Positions 49,799-58,414 of a DNA stretch of 64,000 bases are shown here, piece after piece. The stretch is from Treponema sp. (GTDB taxonomy: Bacteria; Spirochaetota; Spirochaetia; Treponematales; Treponemataceae): contig JAFUFU010000025.1 of the NCBI GenBank assembly GCA_017469785.1, positions 46,413 through 110,412 on the forward strand, written 5' to 3'. Made by a program: the position numbers and the translations under genes. The notes under the pieces were generated by a model. It was not told where the DNA came from, did not search any database, and saw only the letters and a list, made by a program, of their open reading frames with translations. Position 1 is the stretch's first letter, and each line of letters opens with the position of its first letter.

Positions 49799-51556
49799 TT
49801 ATCTTCCGCCGGGGCCAGAAGAGCCGCCACTGGATCCGCCCATGCTGCTTCCAGAGCCGCCCTGAGTCGTTGCCGTGCAAGAAACGCTCGTGCCGCCGGA
49901 AACCGTGGCAGGGAAGTAAACGCCCGCGTCAGAATTGTAGACCGTGCCGCCCAGAGTGCCGCCTTTCACGAAGCTGTAAGAAGAGCCGCTCGTGAGTCTT
50001 GGGCTTACCAGGATTGCCGCTCCGTAGCTCTGAGGAGAGGCGAGGGCGATGATTTCGTTTACGCCCAATGATGAAGAGCCGCTGCAACTCGTTGAGTAAA
50101 TCATTGGAATTGTCGTGCTGGAAGGAATGCTTTCCGAGAACATGCTGCTTCCGCCCATGGCAAAGACTGTCGCGCTTGTGCCAGTTACAGTGAATTTGTA
50201 GTTGTCGCCGCAGTCAATGGGTGAATTTCCGTTTCCAGTCTGGCTTACGACCGTGACACCGCCTGAAATCGTGATGTTTCCGTTTGAGTCAAGGCCGTCT
50301 CCCTGAGCTTTTACATAGAGGAATCCGCCTGAGATTGAAAGACTTCCGCCTGAGTTAGACACATTGATTCCGTCGTCTGGAGCCGAGACAACCGTGCTTC
50401 CGCCTGAAATGGTGATTGAGCTGGCTCCTTCGATTCCTTCGGGCGCGAATTTCACCGTGCCTGTTTCTTTTACGCCGTCAGCGTCATACCAGGAGCCGGA
50501 TTTCGTGCTTTCTGAGTAGCTGGTGGTTCCTGTAACGGTGAATGTGTTCGTGCCGCCAGAGATTGCCACTACGGGGGCGTTGATTCCCTTTCCGTTGTAG
50601 GTGGTGACATTCACGGTGCCGCCGTTGATTTTAACATAGCTTGAAGGATAATCTTCATCGTCGGTTTTGAATCCGTTTGCCTTGCGCAAGTCGCTGGTTG
50701 AGACAATTCCGTAGCCGTTGAAAGTAATTGAGCCGTCATTTACGACAATTCCCTGACCGCCAAACAAGCCGTTTTTTCCGGTCTCGCTTGATGAGGTGTA
50801 ATTTTTGAGCGTGAGGGTGCCGCTTTCAATCGTAAGAAGACCGTCCTTTGAGGCTATGCAGTTCTTGTAGGCCTGGGTCACGGAAAGAGAGCCTCCATCG
50901 TCTGATTCTACGATTGTGAGCCCGCCCTTGCAATAGAGCGTGCCTTTTGAGTCACTTCCTTCCGCGCTTCCGATTCTTTCGCTAGCACAGCTGCTTGCCG
51001 AATCTCCGTAGCCATAGCCATATTTTCGTCCGTCAATGAGAGTGTTTGTGCCTGAAAGGAAAACCGTCGCAGAGCCGCCTTTTGTGATGTCAATACAAGG
51101 ATAGTTTGTTGATGTAATCGAGACAGAATCCAAATACAAGCCGATTTCATAACTCGTCGAAGTCTGGATTTTTACGCCGCCAGAAGTTTGGCTTCCGCTC
51201 AGATAGATAGCAAGGTTTTCTGTGGAATCCACTGCGTCAACTCGAATCAGTCCTGTGGAATTGCCAGAATCATCTTCTGTGTATTTTACCTTTACGGTCT
51301 CGTCAAAAAAATCAATCGATGTCGTGGTAATTTCGCTCCAAGTCGTTTCATCCGAAGAAACTTTTGCATTGTCTAAATCGATGTAGATTTTATTTGGTGC
51401 AGAAAAATCTGAGCCGCTTGCCGTTGCCGAAATCGACGTTCCGTCTGACAAGGATGTGCCGGAAGATGAGGAATCAGAAGAATCATCTTCAACGACACAT
51501 GCCGTGATAAAGAAAGAAGCCGCAATCAAAGTTAAGAATTTTTTCGCCTTTTTCAT
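49799..51556 (-). CDS. Cthe_2159-like carbohydrate-binding lipoprotein
   Basis: The protein has 585 residues. A lipobox-like ITAC occurs at about residue 20. Right-handed beta-helix-like repeats occupy about 95-500 ('GGSATVFLSGTNTLIDG', 'DGLLTIESGTLTLKN', 'SITISGGSTVVSAPDDGINV', 'NITISGGVTVVSQTG'), the pattern of the Cthe_2159 family, one member of which binds acidic polysaccharide. The C-terminal 20 residues are Gly/Ser-rich. It overlaps the upstream gene by four bases and belongs to the eight-gene operon. Calcium or polygalacturonate binding is a family-level expectation only. Confidence 0.86.
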   Translation of the reverse strand: MKKAKKFLTLIAASFFITACVVEDDSSDSSSSGTSLSDGTSISATASGSDFSAPNKIYIDLDNAKVSSDETTWSEITTTSIDFFDETVKVKYTEDDSGNSTGLIRVDAVDSTENLAIYLSGSQTSGGVKIQTSTSYEIGLYLDSVSITSTNYPCIDITKGGSATVFLSGTNTLIDGRKYGYGYGDSASSCASERIGSAEGSDSKGTLYCKGGLTIVESDDGGSLSVTQAYKNCIASKDGLLTIESGTLTLKNYTSSSETGKNGLFGGQGIVVNDGSITFNGYGIVSTSDLRKANGFKTDDEDYPSSYVKINGGTVNVTTYNGKGINAPVVAISGGTNTFTVTGTTSYSESTKSGSWYDADGVKETGTVKFAPEGIEGASSITISGGSTVVSAPDDGINVSNSGGSLSISGGFLYVKAQGDGLDSNGNITISGGVTVVSQTGNGNSPIDCGDNYKFTVTGTSATVFAMGGSSMFSESIPSSTTIPMIYSTSCSGSSSLGVNEIIALASPQSYGAAILVSPRLTSGSSYSFVKGGTLGGTVYNSDAGVYFPATVSGGTSVSCTATTQGGSGSSMGGSSGGSSGPGGR

Positions 51557-52380
51557 AAGTTCACCTCGCTAATCTTTGTTCCTTTTGCTTTGTATGCATT
51601 TTCATCGGTTTTGTAGAAATTTTCGTTTCCCAAAAGCCTTATCGTGCCACCAGAAAGTGTGATTCCATGGGGATTTTTCGGGTCCTCTTTTTTTGTGTCG
51701 GTTTTAAGGGCTGTCTTGTTGTCATAGAAATAGAAATTCCCCGAAGCGATGGAAATCTTGAAATCAGCCTTGATGCCGTTCTTGGAATTCAAGAGATATG
51801 CCTTAAAAGTCTTGTCTTTTTCCACAATCAGGTTCTCGCAGTTGATGGCTGAGCCTTCCTTCGTTCCCTGAAGGTAGTAAGTGCCGCTTCCCTTGAGCTT
51901 CACGTCGTCTGCCTTTACCGCATGGTAGACATTTCCCAGAATATAGATTGTTCCGCTGCCTCCCAGCTCCAGGTTCTTCCTGCACTGAATGGCGGCCGGC
52001 TTTTTCTCGCTTTTCCCGGATGAGACCAGGTAATTCTCGCTTCCGGCAAAACTTGAAATCTCGGTTTTCGCCTCGCCTAAAATCGCCGCCTCTCCCTTTG
52101 TGTTTTCGATGTAGGCCTTGTTCAGCTTGATGCAGGTGTTTTTGGTCTTGTTGATGATCTGCCCCTCGAAGTAGCCCGAAATCGTGTACTCCACGCCTTC
52201 TTTCTTGGGCTGGAATACAATCAGCTTCTCGGAGACAGACACTCCCTCGTTCATCGGGCTTACCGAAAGGGGAGAGAGATAATCCTTTTTTTTCTCCGAG
52301 GGATTAATCGCCATACTCTGGGCGAAAAATACATCGCCCGCAAAAAACAATGTCAGAATCGCAAAAATCTTTTTCATCAT
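51553..52380 (-). CDS. Secreted Cthe_2159-like protein, small paralogue 2
   Basis: The protein has 275 residues with a signal peptide (about 1-20). Its order of motifs matches the neighbouring gene: 'ITNKTKNTCIKLNKAYIENTKG'-type rung, 'GGSGTIYILGNVYHAVKADDV', 'KAYLLNSKNGIKADFKI' and 'GITLSGGTIRLLGNENFYKT'. These are rungs of the same beta-helix as the 585-residue protein but fewer in number. Two adjacent ATGs exist; the second fits the GGGGGAG site better. The start shares bases with the preceding stop (TAATG). Confidence 0.8.
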   Translation of the reverse strand: MMKKIFAILTLFFAGDVFFAQSMAINPSEKKKDYLSPLSVSPMNEGVSVSEKLIVFQPKKEGVEYTISGYFEGQIINKTKNTCIKLNKAYIENTKGEAAILGEAKTEISSFAGSENYLVSSGKSEKKPAAIQCRKNLELGGSGTIYILGNVYHAVKADDVKLKGSGTYYLQGTKEGSAINCENLIVEKDKTFKAYLLNSKNGIKADFKISIASGNFYFYDNKTALKTDTKKEDPKNPHGITLSGGTIRLLGNENFYKTDENAYKAKGTKISEVNL

Positions 52381-53243
52381 TATTCTCCCCCATTGTCCTC
52401 ATCCACAAGGGACGCCGGATCAAAATCAAGTCCCTCATCATCCGTAATGGCAAATTCCTTGTTGCCCCCGATGAAGAAAACTCCACCCGAAACCTTGATT
52501 CCGCGCCTCGTCTTTGAGGAATCCTTTTTGATGTCGGTTTTAAGAGCCACGGAATTGTCATACAAATAGAAAGTTCCCGATTTGATATTTATGCTTTTGT
52601 CAGCCTTGATTCCGTTCTTTGAGTTCAGCAAGTAGGCGGAAAAGGCCTTCTTTTCTTCCACCTCAAAGCTTTTGCAGCTGATGGCAGAGCCTCGCCTGCT
52701 TCCTTCAATATAAAAGCCGCCGCTGCCCTTCATCTTTATGTCCTCGGCCTCCACGCCATGGCAGACTGTGCCTTTTATAAAAAGCCCGCCGCTGCCGCCA
52801 AGAATCAAATCTTTTTTCGCGTCCACGGCGCCCCTTTTCATGAAGCTCCTGCCCCGGGAAACAATGTAGTTCACGGATTCTTTCGCGCTGGAAATCTCGC
52901 ATTTTTCGCGGGCATAAAGAGCGGACTTGCCGGAAGAATTTTCCAGAAAAGCATTTTTCAGCTTCAAGACCGTGTTTTTCGTCTCCAGATGGATTTCTCC
53001 CTTGTAATATCCTGAAAGCGTGTAAGTGCGCCCTTCTTCCGCCGGGGCAATCACGATTTTTCTGCCCGAAAGGCTCACTGACTCGTCCATAGGCTCAATT
53101 TTCAGCGGCTGGGGAAAGCTCCTCTCTGGCTCAGGAATGCTGATTGTCATCCTTGGCTTGAAATTCTCCGCGCAAGAAGAAAAAAAAGCCGTTAAAGCAA
53201 GGGAAAGCCCGCAGACGCAAATAAAAGACTTCCTTATTTTCAT
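52380..53243 (-). CDS. Secreted Cthe_2159-like lipoprotein, small paralogue 1
   Basis: The protein has 287 residues. A lipobox-like FSSC falls at about residue 24. It shares with the next gene 'LGGSGGLFIKGTVCHGVEAEDI', 'FSAYLLNSKNGIKADKSINI' and 'RGIKVSGGVFFIGGN', so the two arose by duplication. It is the first gene of the operon that runs to the histidine kinase at 45626. GGGGGA lies about 5 bases before the ATG. Its promoter region contains the 18-bp inverted repeat. Confidence 0.8.
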   Translation of the reverse strand: MKIRKSFICVCGLSLALTAFFSSCAENFKPRMTISIPEPERSFPQPLKIEPMDESVSLSGRKIVIAPAEEGRTYTLSGYYKGEIHLETKNTVLKLKNAFLENSSGKSALYAREKCEISSAKESVNYIVSRGRSFMKRGAVDAKKDLILGGSGGLFIKGTVCHGVEAEDIKMKGSGGFYIEGSRRGSAISCKSFEVEEKKAFSAYLLNSKNGIKADKSINIKSGTFYLYDNSVALKTDIKKDSSKTRRGIKVSGGVFFIGGNKEFAITDDEGLDFDPASLVDEDNGGE

Positions 53244-53307
53244 TTTGATCCCCCGTAGTGTCTTTAGAATACATTGGAATTTGCCGCTTCAAAAGCCTAA
53301 TTTCAAT

Positions 53308-53371
53308 GAAATAAGCGATTTCTTAGTAATCTCATAAATTCCTCAGTTTTATGTAAGAAATCGCTTATTTC
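53308..53371. promoter_or_regulatory. 18+18 bp inverted repeat in the divergent promoter region
   Basis: GAAATAAGCGATTTCTTA (53308-53325) is the perfect inverse of 53354-53371, with a 28-base spacer. It lies between the divergent surface operon and the VTC-domain gene, so it could be a pair of regulator sites controlling both. It could also be a cruciform or a small element. Binding by the response regulator encoded in the operon is a guess. Confidence 0.6.
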
Positions 53372-53412
53372 TGTCTCATGAGTTTAAGAAAAATCCTTGT
53401 TATATTAAAACC

Positions 53413-54141
53413 ATGGCAATTGAGGTTTTCAACAGACAGGAAATAAAATACATGCTCACTGATGATGACAGGAACGCGCTTCTTGCAATCATCGGAAAGT
53501 ACATGGATTCTGATCCCTTCAACAAGGACGGCAAGACCTATTCCATTTGCAATCTCTACCTAGACACAGACAGCGATGAGCTTATCCGAAAATCTTTGGA
53601 AAAGCCCAAGTTCAAGGAGAAAATCCGCTTACGGAGCTATGGAAGAGTCGAGCTTTCTGACAAGGTTTTTCTGGAAAGCAAAAAGAAATTCAACGGCGTA
53701 GTCAACAAGCGGCGCACGAATTTCATCCTTTCAGATGCATATGAGTATTTTGAGAGCGGAAAGATTCCTGAAAATCCGGTTACCGCGGACGGAAAAACGC
53801 TCAAAATGAACCGCCAGGTGATGAAGGAAATCGACTATATCATGCGCTTTTACCAGCTCAAGCCGAAAGTATTCATCTCCTATGACCGCTGGGCTTTCTT
53901 TGAGAAAGGTAATTCCGATTTCCGCCTGACGATTGACACGAACATTCAGACGCGGCGGGAAGATTTGAGGCTGGATTCTCCGGCGTACGGGAAGCAGCTT
54001 TTAAAGCCCGGCCAATGGCTCATGGAGGCCAAGGCTTTCAAGGCCTTCCCCCTATGGTTCACTCATTTTCTGGCGGAACGGCATCTATTCCAGACTTCTT
54101 TCTCAAAATATGGAAGTGAGTTTAAGATGCACAATTCATAA
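53413..54141 (+). CDS. VTC-domain protein
   Basis: The protein has 242 residues and a complete VTC/triphosphate-tunnel fold: 'FNRQEIKYMLT', 'YSICNLYLDTDSDELI', 'KEKIRLRSYG', 'VFLESKKKFNGVVNKRR', 'VFISYDRWAF', 'TIDTNIQTRRED' and 'LMEAKAFKAFPLWFTHF'. Tunnel Lys/Arg and Glu residues are present. In yeast VTC4 this fold makes polyphosphate; bacterial relatives often sit beside DUF4956, CotH or Cthe_2159 genes, as here. TATATT (53401-53406) lies six bases before the ATG, so the mRNA is probably leaderless. Confidence 0.92.
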   Translation: MAIEVFNRQEIKYMLTDDDRNALLAIIGKYMDSDPFNKDGKTYSICNLYLDTDSDELIRKSLEKPKFKEKIRLRSYGRVELSDKVFLESKKKFNGVVNKRRTNFILSDAYEYFESGKIPENPVTADGKTLKMNRQVMKEIDYIMRFYQLKPKVFISYDRWAFFEKGNSDFRLTIDTNIQTRREDLRLDSPAYGKQLLKPGQWLMEAKAFKAFPLWFTHFLAERHLFQTSFSKYGSEFKMHNS

Positions 54142-54150
54142 TGCTGATTG

Positions 54151-54291
54151 AATATGGGAATCTCTAAAAATTGCAATTTTTAGAGATAACTTTGAAAATG
54201 CGATGTTTTAACTCTTGCTATTTTCAAGAGTTAAAACTCGTCGGGTTCTCTAAAAAATCGCCAAAGGCGAGTTTTTAGAGATACCCATATT
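54151..54291. repeat. 141-bp inverted-repeat element with three hairpins
   Basis: AATATGGG(A)ATCTCTAAAAA at 54151-54170 is the inverse, with one mismatch, of 54272-54291. Inside are a perfect 26-bp palindrome (54161-54186), a 13-bp stem GTTTTAACTCTTG with its inverse around seven bases, and a third stem that reuses TCTCTAAAAA...TTTTTAGAGA around TCGCC-AAA-GGCGA. No coding sequence is present. It separates the VTC and DUF4956 genes and may be a mobile palindrome or an attenuator. Confidence 0.8.
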
Positions 54292-54305
54292 TTTTGGAGG
54301 ATACT

Positions 54306-54977
54306 ATGGACATTATGACAGGTTTTATGATTAACGACGAGACAATGGCGATTATGTTCAGCATGGTCATGGGACTGATTGCTGGCGCGATTATTGCAGG
54401 CGGTTACGTGATTGCGAACAATAAGAAGAAATTCTCCAAGAATTTCGTGATTACGGTTCTCGCGCTTCCAGTGATTATGGCGATTATCATTCCATTCATT
54501 GCCACTGATTTGAAGAAGACCCTTTCTCTGGCCGGTGTTTTCGCCTTGGTGCGATTCCGAAGCATTCCCGGCGACTCAAAGGATATTCTCTATACATTCT
54601 TTGCGGCGGCTGCAGGACTTGTCATCGGCCTGGGTAGCTATTTCATCGGCTTTGTGCTGGTGTTTGTTGTGAGCGTGATTTTCATTCTGATGAGCCGCTG
54701 CTGGAAGGTGAGCGAAAAGCAGATTCTCAAAATTACGATTCCTGAGGACATGAACTATAAGGGCGCCTTCGACGATATTTTTGAAAAATATCTTGTGAAA
54801 CACGCCGTAAAAAACGTAAAGACCAGCAACATGGGAACGCTATTTACGATTTCTTATTGGGTTGAGCCAAAGAAAGACTGCGACACAAAGGAACTGATTG
54901 ACGAACTTCGCACACGGAACGGAAACCTGAATATCATTCTGGAAAACCCCGATGACCAGCTCGCCCCGGTGCTGTAA
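54306..54977 (+). CDS. DUF4956 membrane protein
   Basis: The protein has 223 residues with four membrane segments (about 13-38, 49-68, 72-92, 97-120) then a cytoplasmic ferredoxin-like tail. The motif 'LAGVFALVRFRSIPGDSKDILYTF' (core shortened) is typical of DUF4956. The family is usually encoded next to VTC-domain proteins, and a joint role in a surface or polyphosphate-type process is inferred from that. ATG 54306 follows TTGGAGG by six bases. Confidence 0.9.
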   Translation: MDIMTGFMINDETMAIMFSMVMGLIAGAIIAGGYVIANNKKKFSKNFVITVLALPVIMAIIIPFIATDLKKTLSLAGVFALVRFRSIPGDSKDILYTFFAAAAGLVIGLGSYFIGFVLVFVVSVIFILMSRCWKVSEKQILKITIPEDMNYKGAFDDIFEKYLVKHAVKNVKTSNMGTLFTISYWVEPKKDCDTKELIDELRTRNGNLNIILENPDDQLAPVL

Positions 54978-54983
54978 GTATGT

Positions 54984-56015
54984 TTATTCCGGCTGCTCTT
55001 TCATGCTGTAATCGGTGTCCTCATCAATCATCTGCAGCATGATATTTGCGATGTCTGGATCAAAATAAGTCCCACGGCAACGCTCGATTTCTGCCCGGAC
55101 AACTGCCTGAGGCCGGATTTCCGAATAGGCGCGCTTGCTTGTCATTGCATCGTAGACATCGGCGACGGCGATAATACGGGCAACCTCCGGAATCTGATAG
55201 CCTCTCAAGCCTTCCGGGTAGCCTGAGCCGTCAAAATGCTCGTGATGGTATTTTGCTCCCAGCGGGAGGTTTGGAAGCACGGTAATCGTCTTTAAGATTT
55301 CATAGCCCGCCATGGGGTGTTCCTTGATTTCCTCAAATTCATCGTCGGTGAGCCGTTCGTTCTTCCTGATTATGCTTCCCGCGACGCCGATTTTTCCGAT
55401 ATCGTGCAAAAGCCCCATGTAGTAGATTTCTTCCTGCTCTTTTGTTGATTTTCCCATGCGGCGGGCGATTTCCGCTGAATATTTTGCGACCCGGGCTGAG
55501 TGACCACGGGTGTAATGGTCCTTGGCGTCGACAGTCTTCGAGAGGGCTTCCGCAATTTCCCTGGTAAGGACTTTGACCTGTAAAGTCTGCTTGTTTACTT
55601 CTTCCTGAAGATTTTTCTGAAGCATGGTGAGGGCAAGGGTGTTTTTTACCCGCTGCAGGACAACCCCGGGAACAAGAGGATTTTTGGAAATGAAGTCCAT
55701 AGCTCCGTCATGGAGAGACTTGATTTCAGTTTCGCTGTGCTGGTCGCCGGTAAGGATGATTACGGGAATTGAGTTCGTGACAGGGTTTGCCTTGAGCCGG
55801 TGAAGGGTTTCAAGACCGTCAATGCCGGTCATGTGCATGTCGAGAAGAATGAGATGTGGCGTGACGTTTTTTACGAATTCGAGGCATTCTTCGCCGGAAT
55901 GAATCGTGTGCACCGTATATGTTTTTTCGAGAATTCGACGCATATAAGACAAAATCATGGTTGAATCGTCAACGACAAGAATTTCATTTTTAGAGCTGAA
56001 AGAAACATTTTCCAT
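54984..56015 (-). CDS. Response regulator with HD-GYP domain
   Basis: The protein has 343 residues. A receiver (about 8-125, phospho-Asp in 'LILLDMHMTG') is followed by a short coiled coil and an HD-GYP phosphodiesterase with 'LLHDIGKIGV' (about 200-210), 'EHPMAGYEIL' and 'HHEHFDGSGYPEGLRG' (about 255-270). It should degrade cyclic di-GMP when phosphorylated. It starts 12 bases after the last Opp-type gene, so peptide uptake and second-messenger turnover may share a transcript. AGTGAGG precedes the start. Confidence 0.94.
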   Translation of the reverse strand: MENVSFSSKNEILVVDDSTMILSYMRRILEKTYTVHTIHSGEECLEFVKNVTPHLILLDMHMTGIDGLETLHRLKANPVTNSIPVIILTGDQHSETEIKSLHDGAMDFISKNPLVPGVVLQRVKNTLALTMLQKNLQEEVNKQTLQVKVLTREIAEALSKTVDAKDHYTRGHSARVAKYSAEIARRMGKSTKEQEEIYYMGLLHDIGKIGVAGSIIRKNERLTDDEFEEIKEHPMAGYEILKTITVLPNLPLGAKYHHEHFDGSGYPEGLRGYQIPEVARIIAVADVYDAMTSKRAYSEIRPQAVVRAEIERCRGTYFDPDIANIMLQMIDEDTDYSMKEQPE

Positions 56016-56027
56016 TTTTACCTCACT

Positions 56028-56807
56028 TTACAAATCAGCGGCCGCAAGCAATTTTTTCGTGTATGGATGCTCGGGATTGTTCAATAAATCTTCTGTTGAT
56101 TTTTCTTCAACAATTTTGCCTTTGTACATCACGCCGATTCTGTCAGCCATATAGACTACAACTTTAAGATTATGTGAAATAAAGAAATATGTCAATTTAA
56201 GAGATTTATGCATTTCTTTGAGCAGTTTTAGGATTTGTGCCTGAATCAGCACGTCGAGGGAACTGACGCACTCGTCGCAGACCACAAATTCTGGCCGAAG
56301 AATCATGCTGGCGGCAATGGCAACCCGCTGTCTTTGCCCGCCGCTCAATTCGGAAGGATACTTGTCAAGGACATCCGGCGGAAGGGCCACAAGGGTGCGC
56401 ATCTCATTTACAAGCCGCCGTCTCTCCTCAGCATCTGCACCGATTTTGTGGATTTTAAGTCCTTCCCCGATTATCGTGGCAATTTTATGCCGTGGATTGA
56501 GACTTTCATAGGGATCCTGAAAAATTATCTGTGCTTTTTTTCGGAAGTCCAGCAAATCTTTTCTTGGAAAACCAGCTTTTATAAAGCGCGAGATATCCTG
56601 ATTCTCAAAAAGAATTTTCCCGGAGCTTGGAGAGAGAAGGGCTGTAATCATGTTGGCGAGGGTGGATTTTCCTGAGCCGGACTCACCCACAAGACCATAG
56701 ACTTCGCCCTTCTGGATTTTTAGGGAAAGCCCGTCAACAGCGCGGACGATTCCGTTTTTTGAGGAGAAATCTTTGACCAAATCAGAACATTCGAGAATTG
56801 TGCTCAT
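56028..56807 (-). CDS. Oligopeptide ABC transporter ATPase (OppF type)
   Basis: The protein has 259 residues. Walker A 'GESGSGKSTLANM', Q-loop 'IFQDPYESLNPRH', signature 'LSGGQRQRVAIAAS' and Walker B 'FVVCDECVSSLD' are present. Walker B carries Cys where Glu usually follows Asp ('CDECVS'), although 'DE' is kept. The C-terminal 'EHPYTKKLLAAADL' is typical of OppF. The start overlaps the OppD-type gene by four bases. Confidence 0.93.
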   Translation of the reverse strand: MSTILECSDLVKDFSSKNGIVRAVDGLSLKIQKGEVYGLVGESGSGKSTLANMITALLSPSSGKILFENQDISRFIKAGFPRKDLLDFRKKAQIIFQDPYESLNPRHKIATIIGEGLKIHKIGADAEERRRLVNEMRTLVALPPDVLDKYPSELSGGQRQRVAIAASMILRPEFVVCDECVSSLDVLIQAQILKLLKEMHKSLKLTYFFISHNLKVVVYMADRIGVMYKGKIVEEKSTEDLLNNPEHPYTKKLLAAADL

Positions 56808-57577
56808 ATTTTTCCTGCCATGACCAAGGCTTTTGTGTACTCGTGCCGGGGATTACCAAAAATCTCTTCGATTGTGCCGCTTTCGATGATTTTCCCTTTA
56901 TACATGATATAAACCCGGGAACAGAGTTTTTTCACCACTGACAAATCGTGGCTTATGAGAAGCATGGCGATTTTAAGGTTCTGCCTCAGATTTACTAGGA
57001 TTTTTATGATTTCTTCCTGCGTCGATACGTCAAGGGCTGTTGTCGGCTCGTCCGCTATCAGAAGCCGGGGATTGTTCATGAGCGCGCTGGCAAGCATAAT
57101 CCTCTGCTTCATTCCGCCGGAAAGCTCATGGGGAAAACTCTGCATAATCCGCTCCGTGTCGCTCAGACCGATTTTTTTTGCCAGCTCCCGTGCCCTGCGA
57201 CAGGCTTCCTCCTTTGACATTCCGTGAATCAAACCCGCTTCCTCAATCTGTTTGCCGACTTTCATCAGAGGATTCAGGCTTGTCATGGGCGACTGGAAAA
57301 CCATGGAGATTTCCTTTCCAGAGACGGAGCGGAATTCCCTGTCGCTCATGGCGGAAAGATTTTTTTCACCAAGAAGAATTTCTCCGCCTGTCACATGAAT
57401 TTGCTCTGGAAGCAGGTGCATGGACGAAAGAGCCGTCATGGTCTTTCCGCTGCCAGACTCGCCCACAAGGGCCACGAATTCCCCCTCCGAGACCGAGAGA
57501 GAGACATCGCTAAGAATCTGATGCGCTTCATTTTGCTGAGAAAACTCTACTGACAGGTGCTTTATCTGAAAAAACAT
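56804..57577 (-). CDS. Oligopeptide ABC transporter ATPase (OppD type)
   Basis: The protein has 257 residues, shorter than E. coli OppD (no C-terminal iron-sulphur tail). Walker A 'GESGSGKTMTALS', Q-loop 'VFQSPMTSLNPLMK', signature 'LSGGMKQRIMLASAL' and Walker B 'LLIADEPTTALD' are intact. It pairs with the OppF-type ATPase to drive the two permeases. AAAGGA precedes the ATG by about 7 bases. Confidence 0.93.
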   Translation of the reverse strand: MFFQIKHLSVEFSQQNEAHQILSDVSLSVSEGEFVALVGESGSGKTMTALSSMHLLPEQIHVTGGEILLGEKNLSAMSDREFRSVSGKEISMVFQSPMTSLNPLMKVGKQIEEAGLIHGMSKEEACRRARELAKKIGLSDTERIMQSFPHELSGGMKQRIMLASALMNNPRLLIADEPTTALDVSTQEEIIKILVNLRQNLKIAMLLISHDLSVVKKLCSRVYIMYKGKIIESGTIEEIFGNPRHEYTKALVMAGKI

Positions 57578-57604
57578 GTTCGGTCCTTTAAGAATCCCTT
57601 GCGG

Positions 57605-58414
57605 CTAGGCCGAGCCTTCCGCTTCTGAGATTCCGTCTCCCAGCAGATTGAAAGCCGAAACAAGAGCTGAAAGAAAAACTGCCGGGATGATTACGCCTTT
57701 CGGGTCGGTAAAAATGAATCGCTGCGCGTCATTGAGCATACGCCCGAAGCTGGGGGTAGGGGGCTGGATTCCAAGGCCCAGATAGCTCAGAGCGGATTCG
57801 CTTAATATTGCCAGGGCAAAGGAGAGCGAGCAGGTCACCAGCAGTTCAGGAAGAATATTCGGCAGAATATGGACGAACATGATTCTAAAATGTCCGGCAC
57901 CCCGGGCTCTGGCGGATTTTATGAAAAGCGCGTTCTTGCATTTGAGGACTCCTGAGCGTGTAATTCGCGTGAAGCGGGGAAGGCTCATGAGACAGAGCGC
58001 AAGCAGGGTTATTTTTGTATCTGTTCCGAACACGGCAATCAGCATGAGGGCAAGCAGAATTCCGGGAAAGGTCATCTGAACCGCGATGATTTTTTGTACG
58101 ATTAAATCGAGCCAGCCGCCCATGTAGCCTGAAATCAGGCCCAGGAAAAGCCCCGCCAGGCCGCCGAAAAACATTACGACGAAGCCGATTCCAAAGGAAA
58201 TCCTCGTTCCCACCATAAGGCGGGAAAGCACATCCCGTCCTAGATGGTCAGTTCCCAGAATGTGGCTCCGTGACATTGAGGCAAATTTCACGTTTGCGTC
58301 CGTGGCTGTTGGGTCGCATGGAAGGTAAAAAAAGCCGACAAGCATCAGGGCAAGGAAAAAACAGACTAGCGAAAGACCTATGCAAAAGGATTTGTTTTGA
58401 AAATACTTTTTCAT
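57605..58414 (-). CDS. Oligopeptide ABC permease (OppC type)
   Basis: The protein has 269 residues. An N-terminal segment (about 10-31) and five more follow the DppC/OppC pattern, with 'ILGTDHLGRDVLSRLMVGTRISF' core and the EAA loop 'IKSARARGAGHFRIMFVHILPN'. It forms the inner-membrane channel with the OppB-type subunit. The gene overlaps the OppB-type stop by four bases. Subfamily specificity (dipeptide, oligopeptide or metal-peptide) cannot be settled. Confidence 0.92.
   Translation of the reverse strand: MKKYFQNKSFCIGLSLVCFFLALMLVGFFYLPCDPTATDANVKFASMSRSHILGTDHLGRDVLSRLMVGTRISFGIGFVVMFFGGLAGLFLGLISGYMGGWLDLIVQKIIAVQMTFPGILLALMLIAVFGTDTKITLLALCLMSLPRFTRITRSGVLKCKNALFIKSARARGAGHFRIMFVHILPNILPELLVTCSLSFALAILSESALSYLGLGIQPPTPSFGRMLNDAQRFIFTDPKGVIIPAVFLSALVSAFNLLGDGISEAEGSA

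Noticed and set aside
54151-54291. A CRISPR array
   Set aside because: The repeated parts are inverted hairpin arms, not regularly spaced direct repeats, and no cas genes are nearby.
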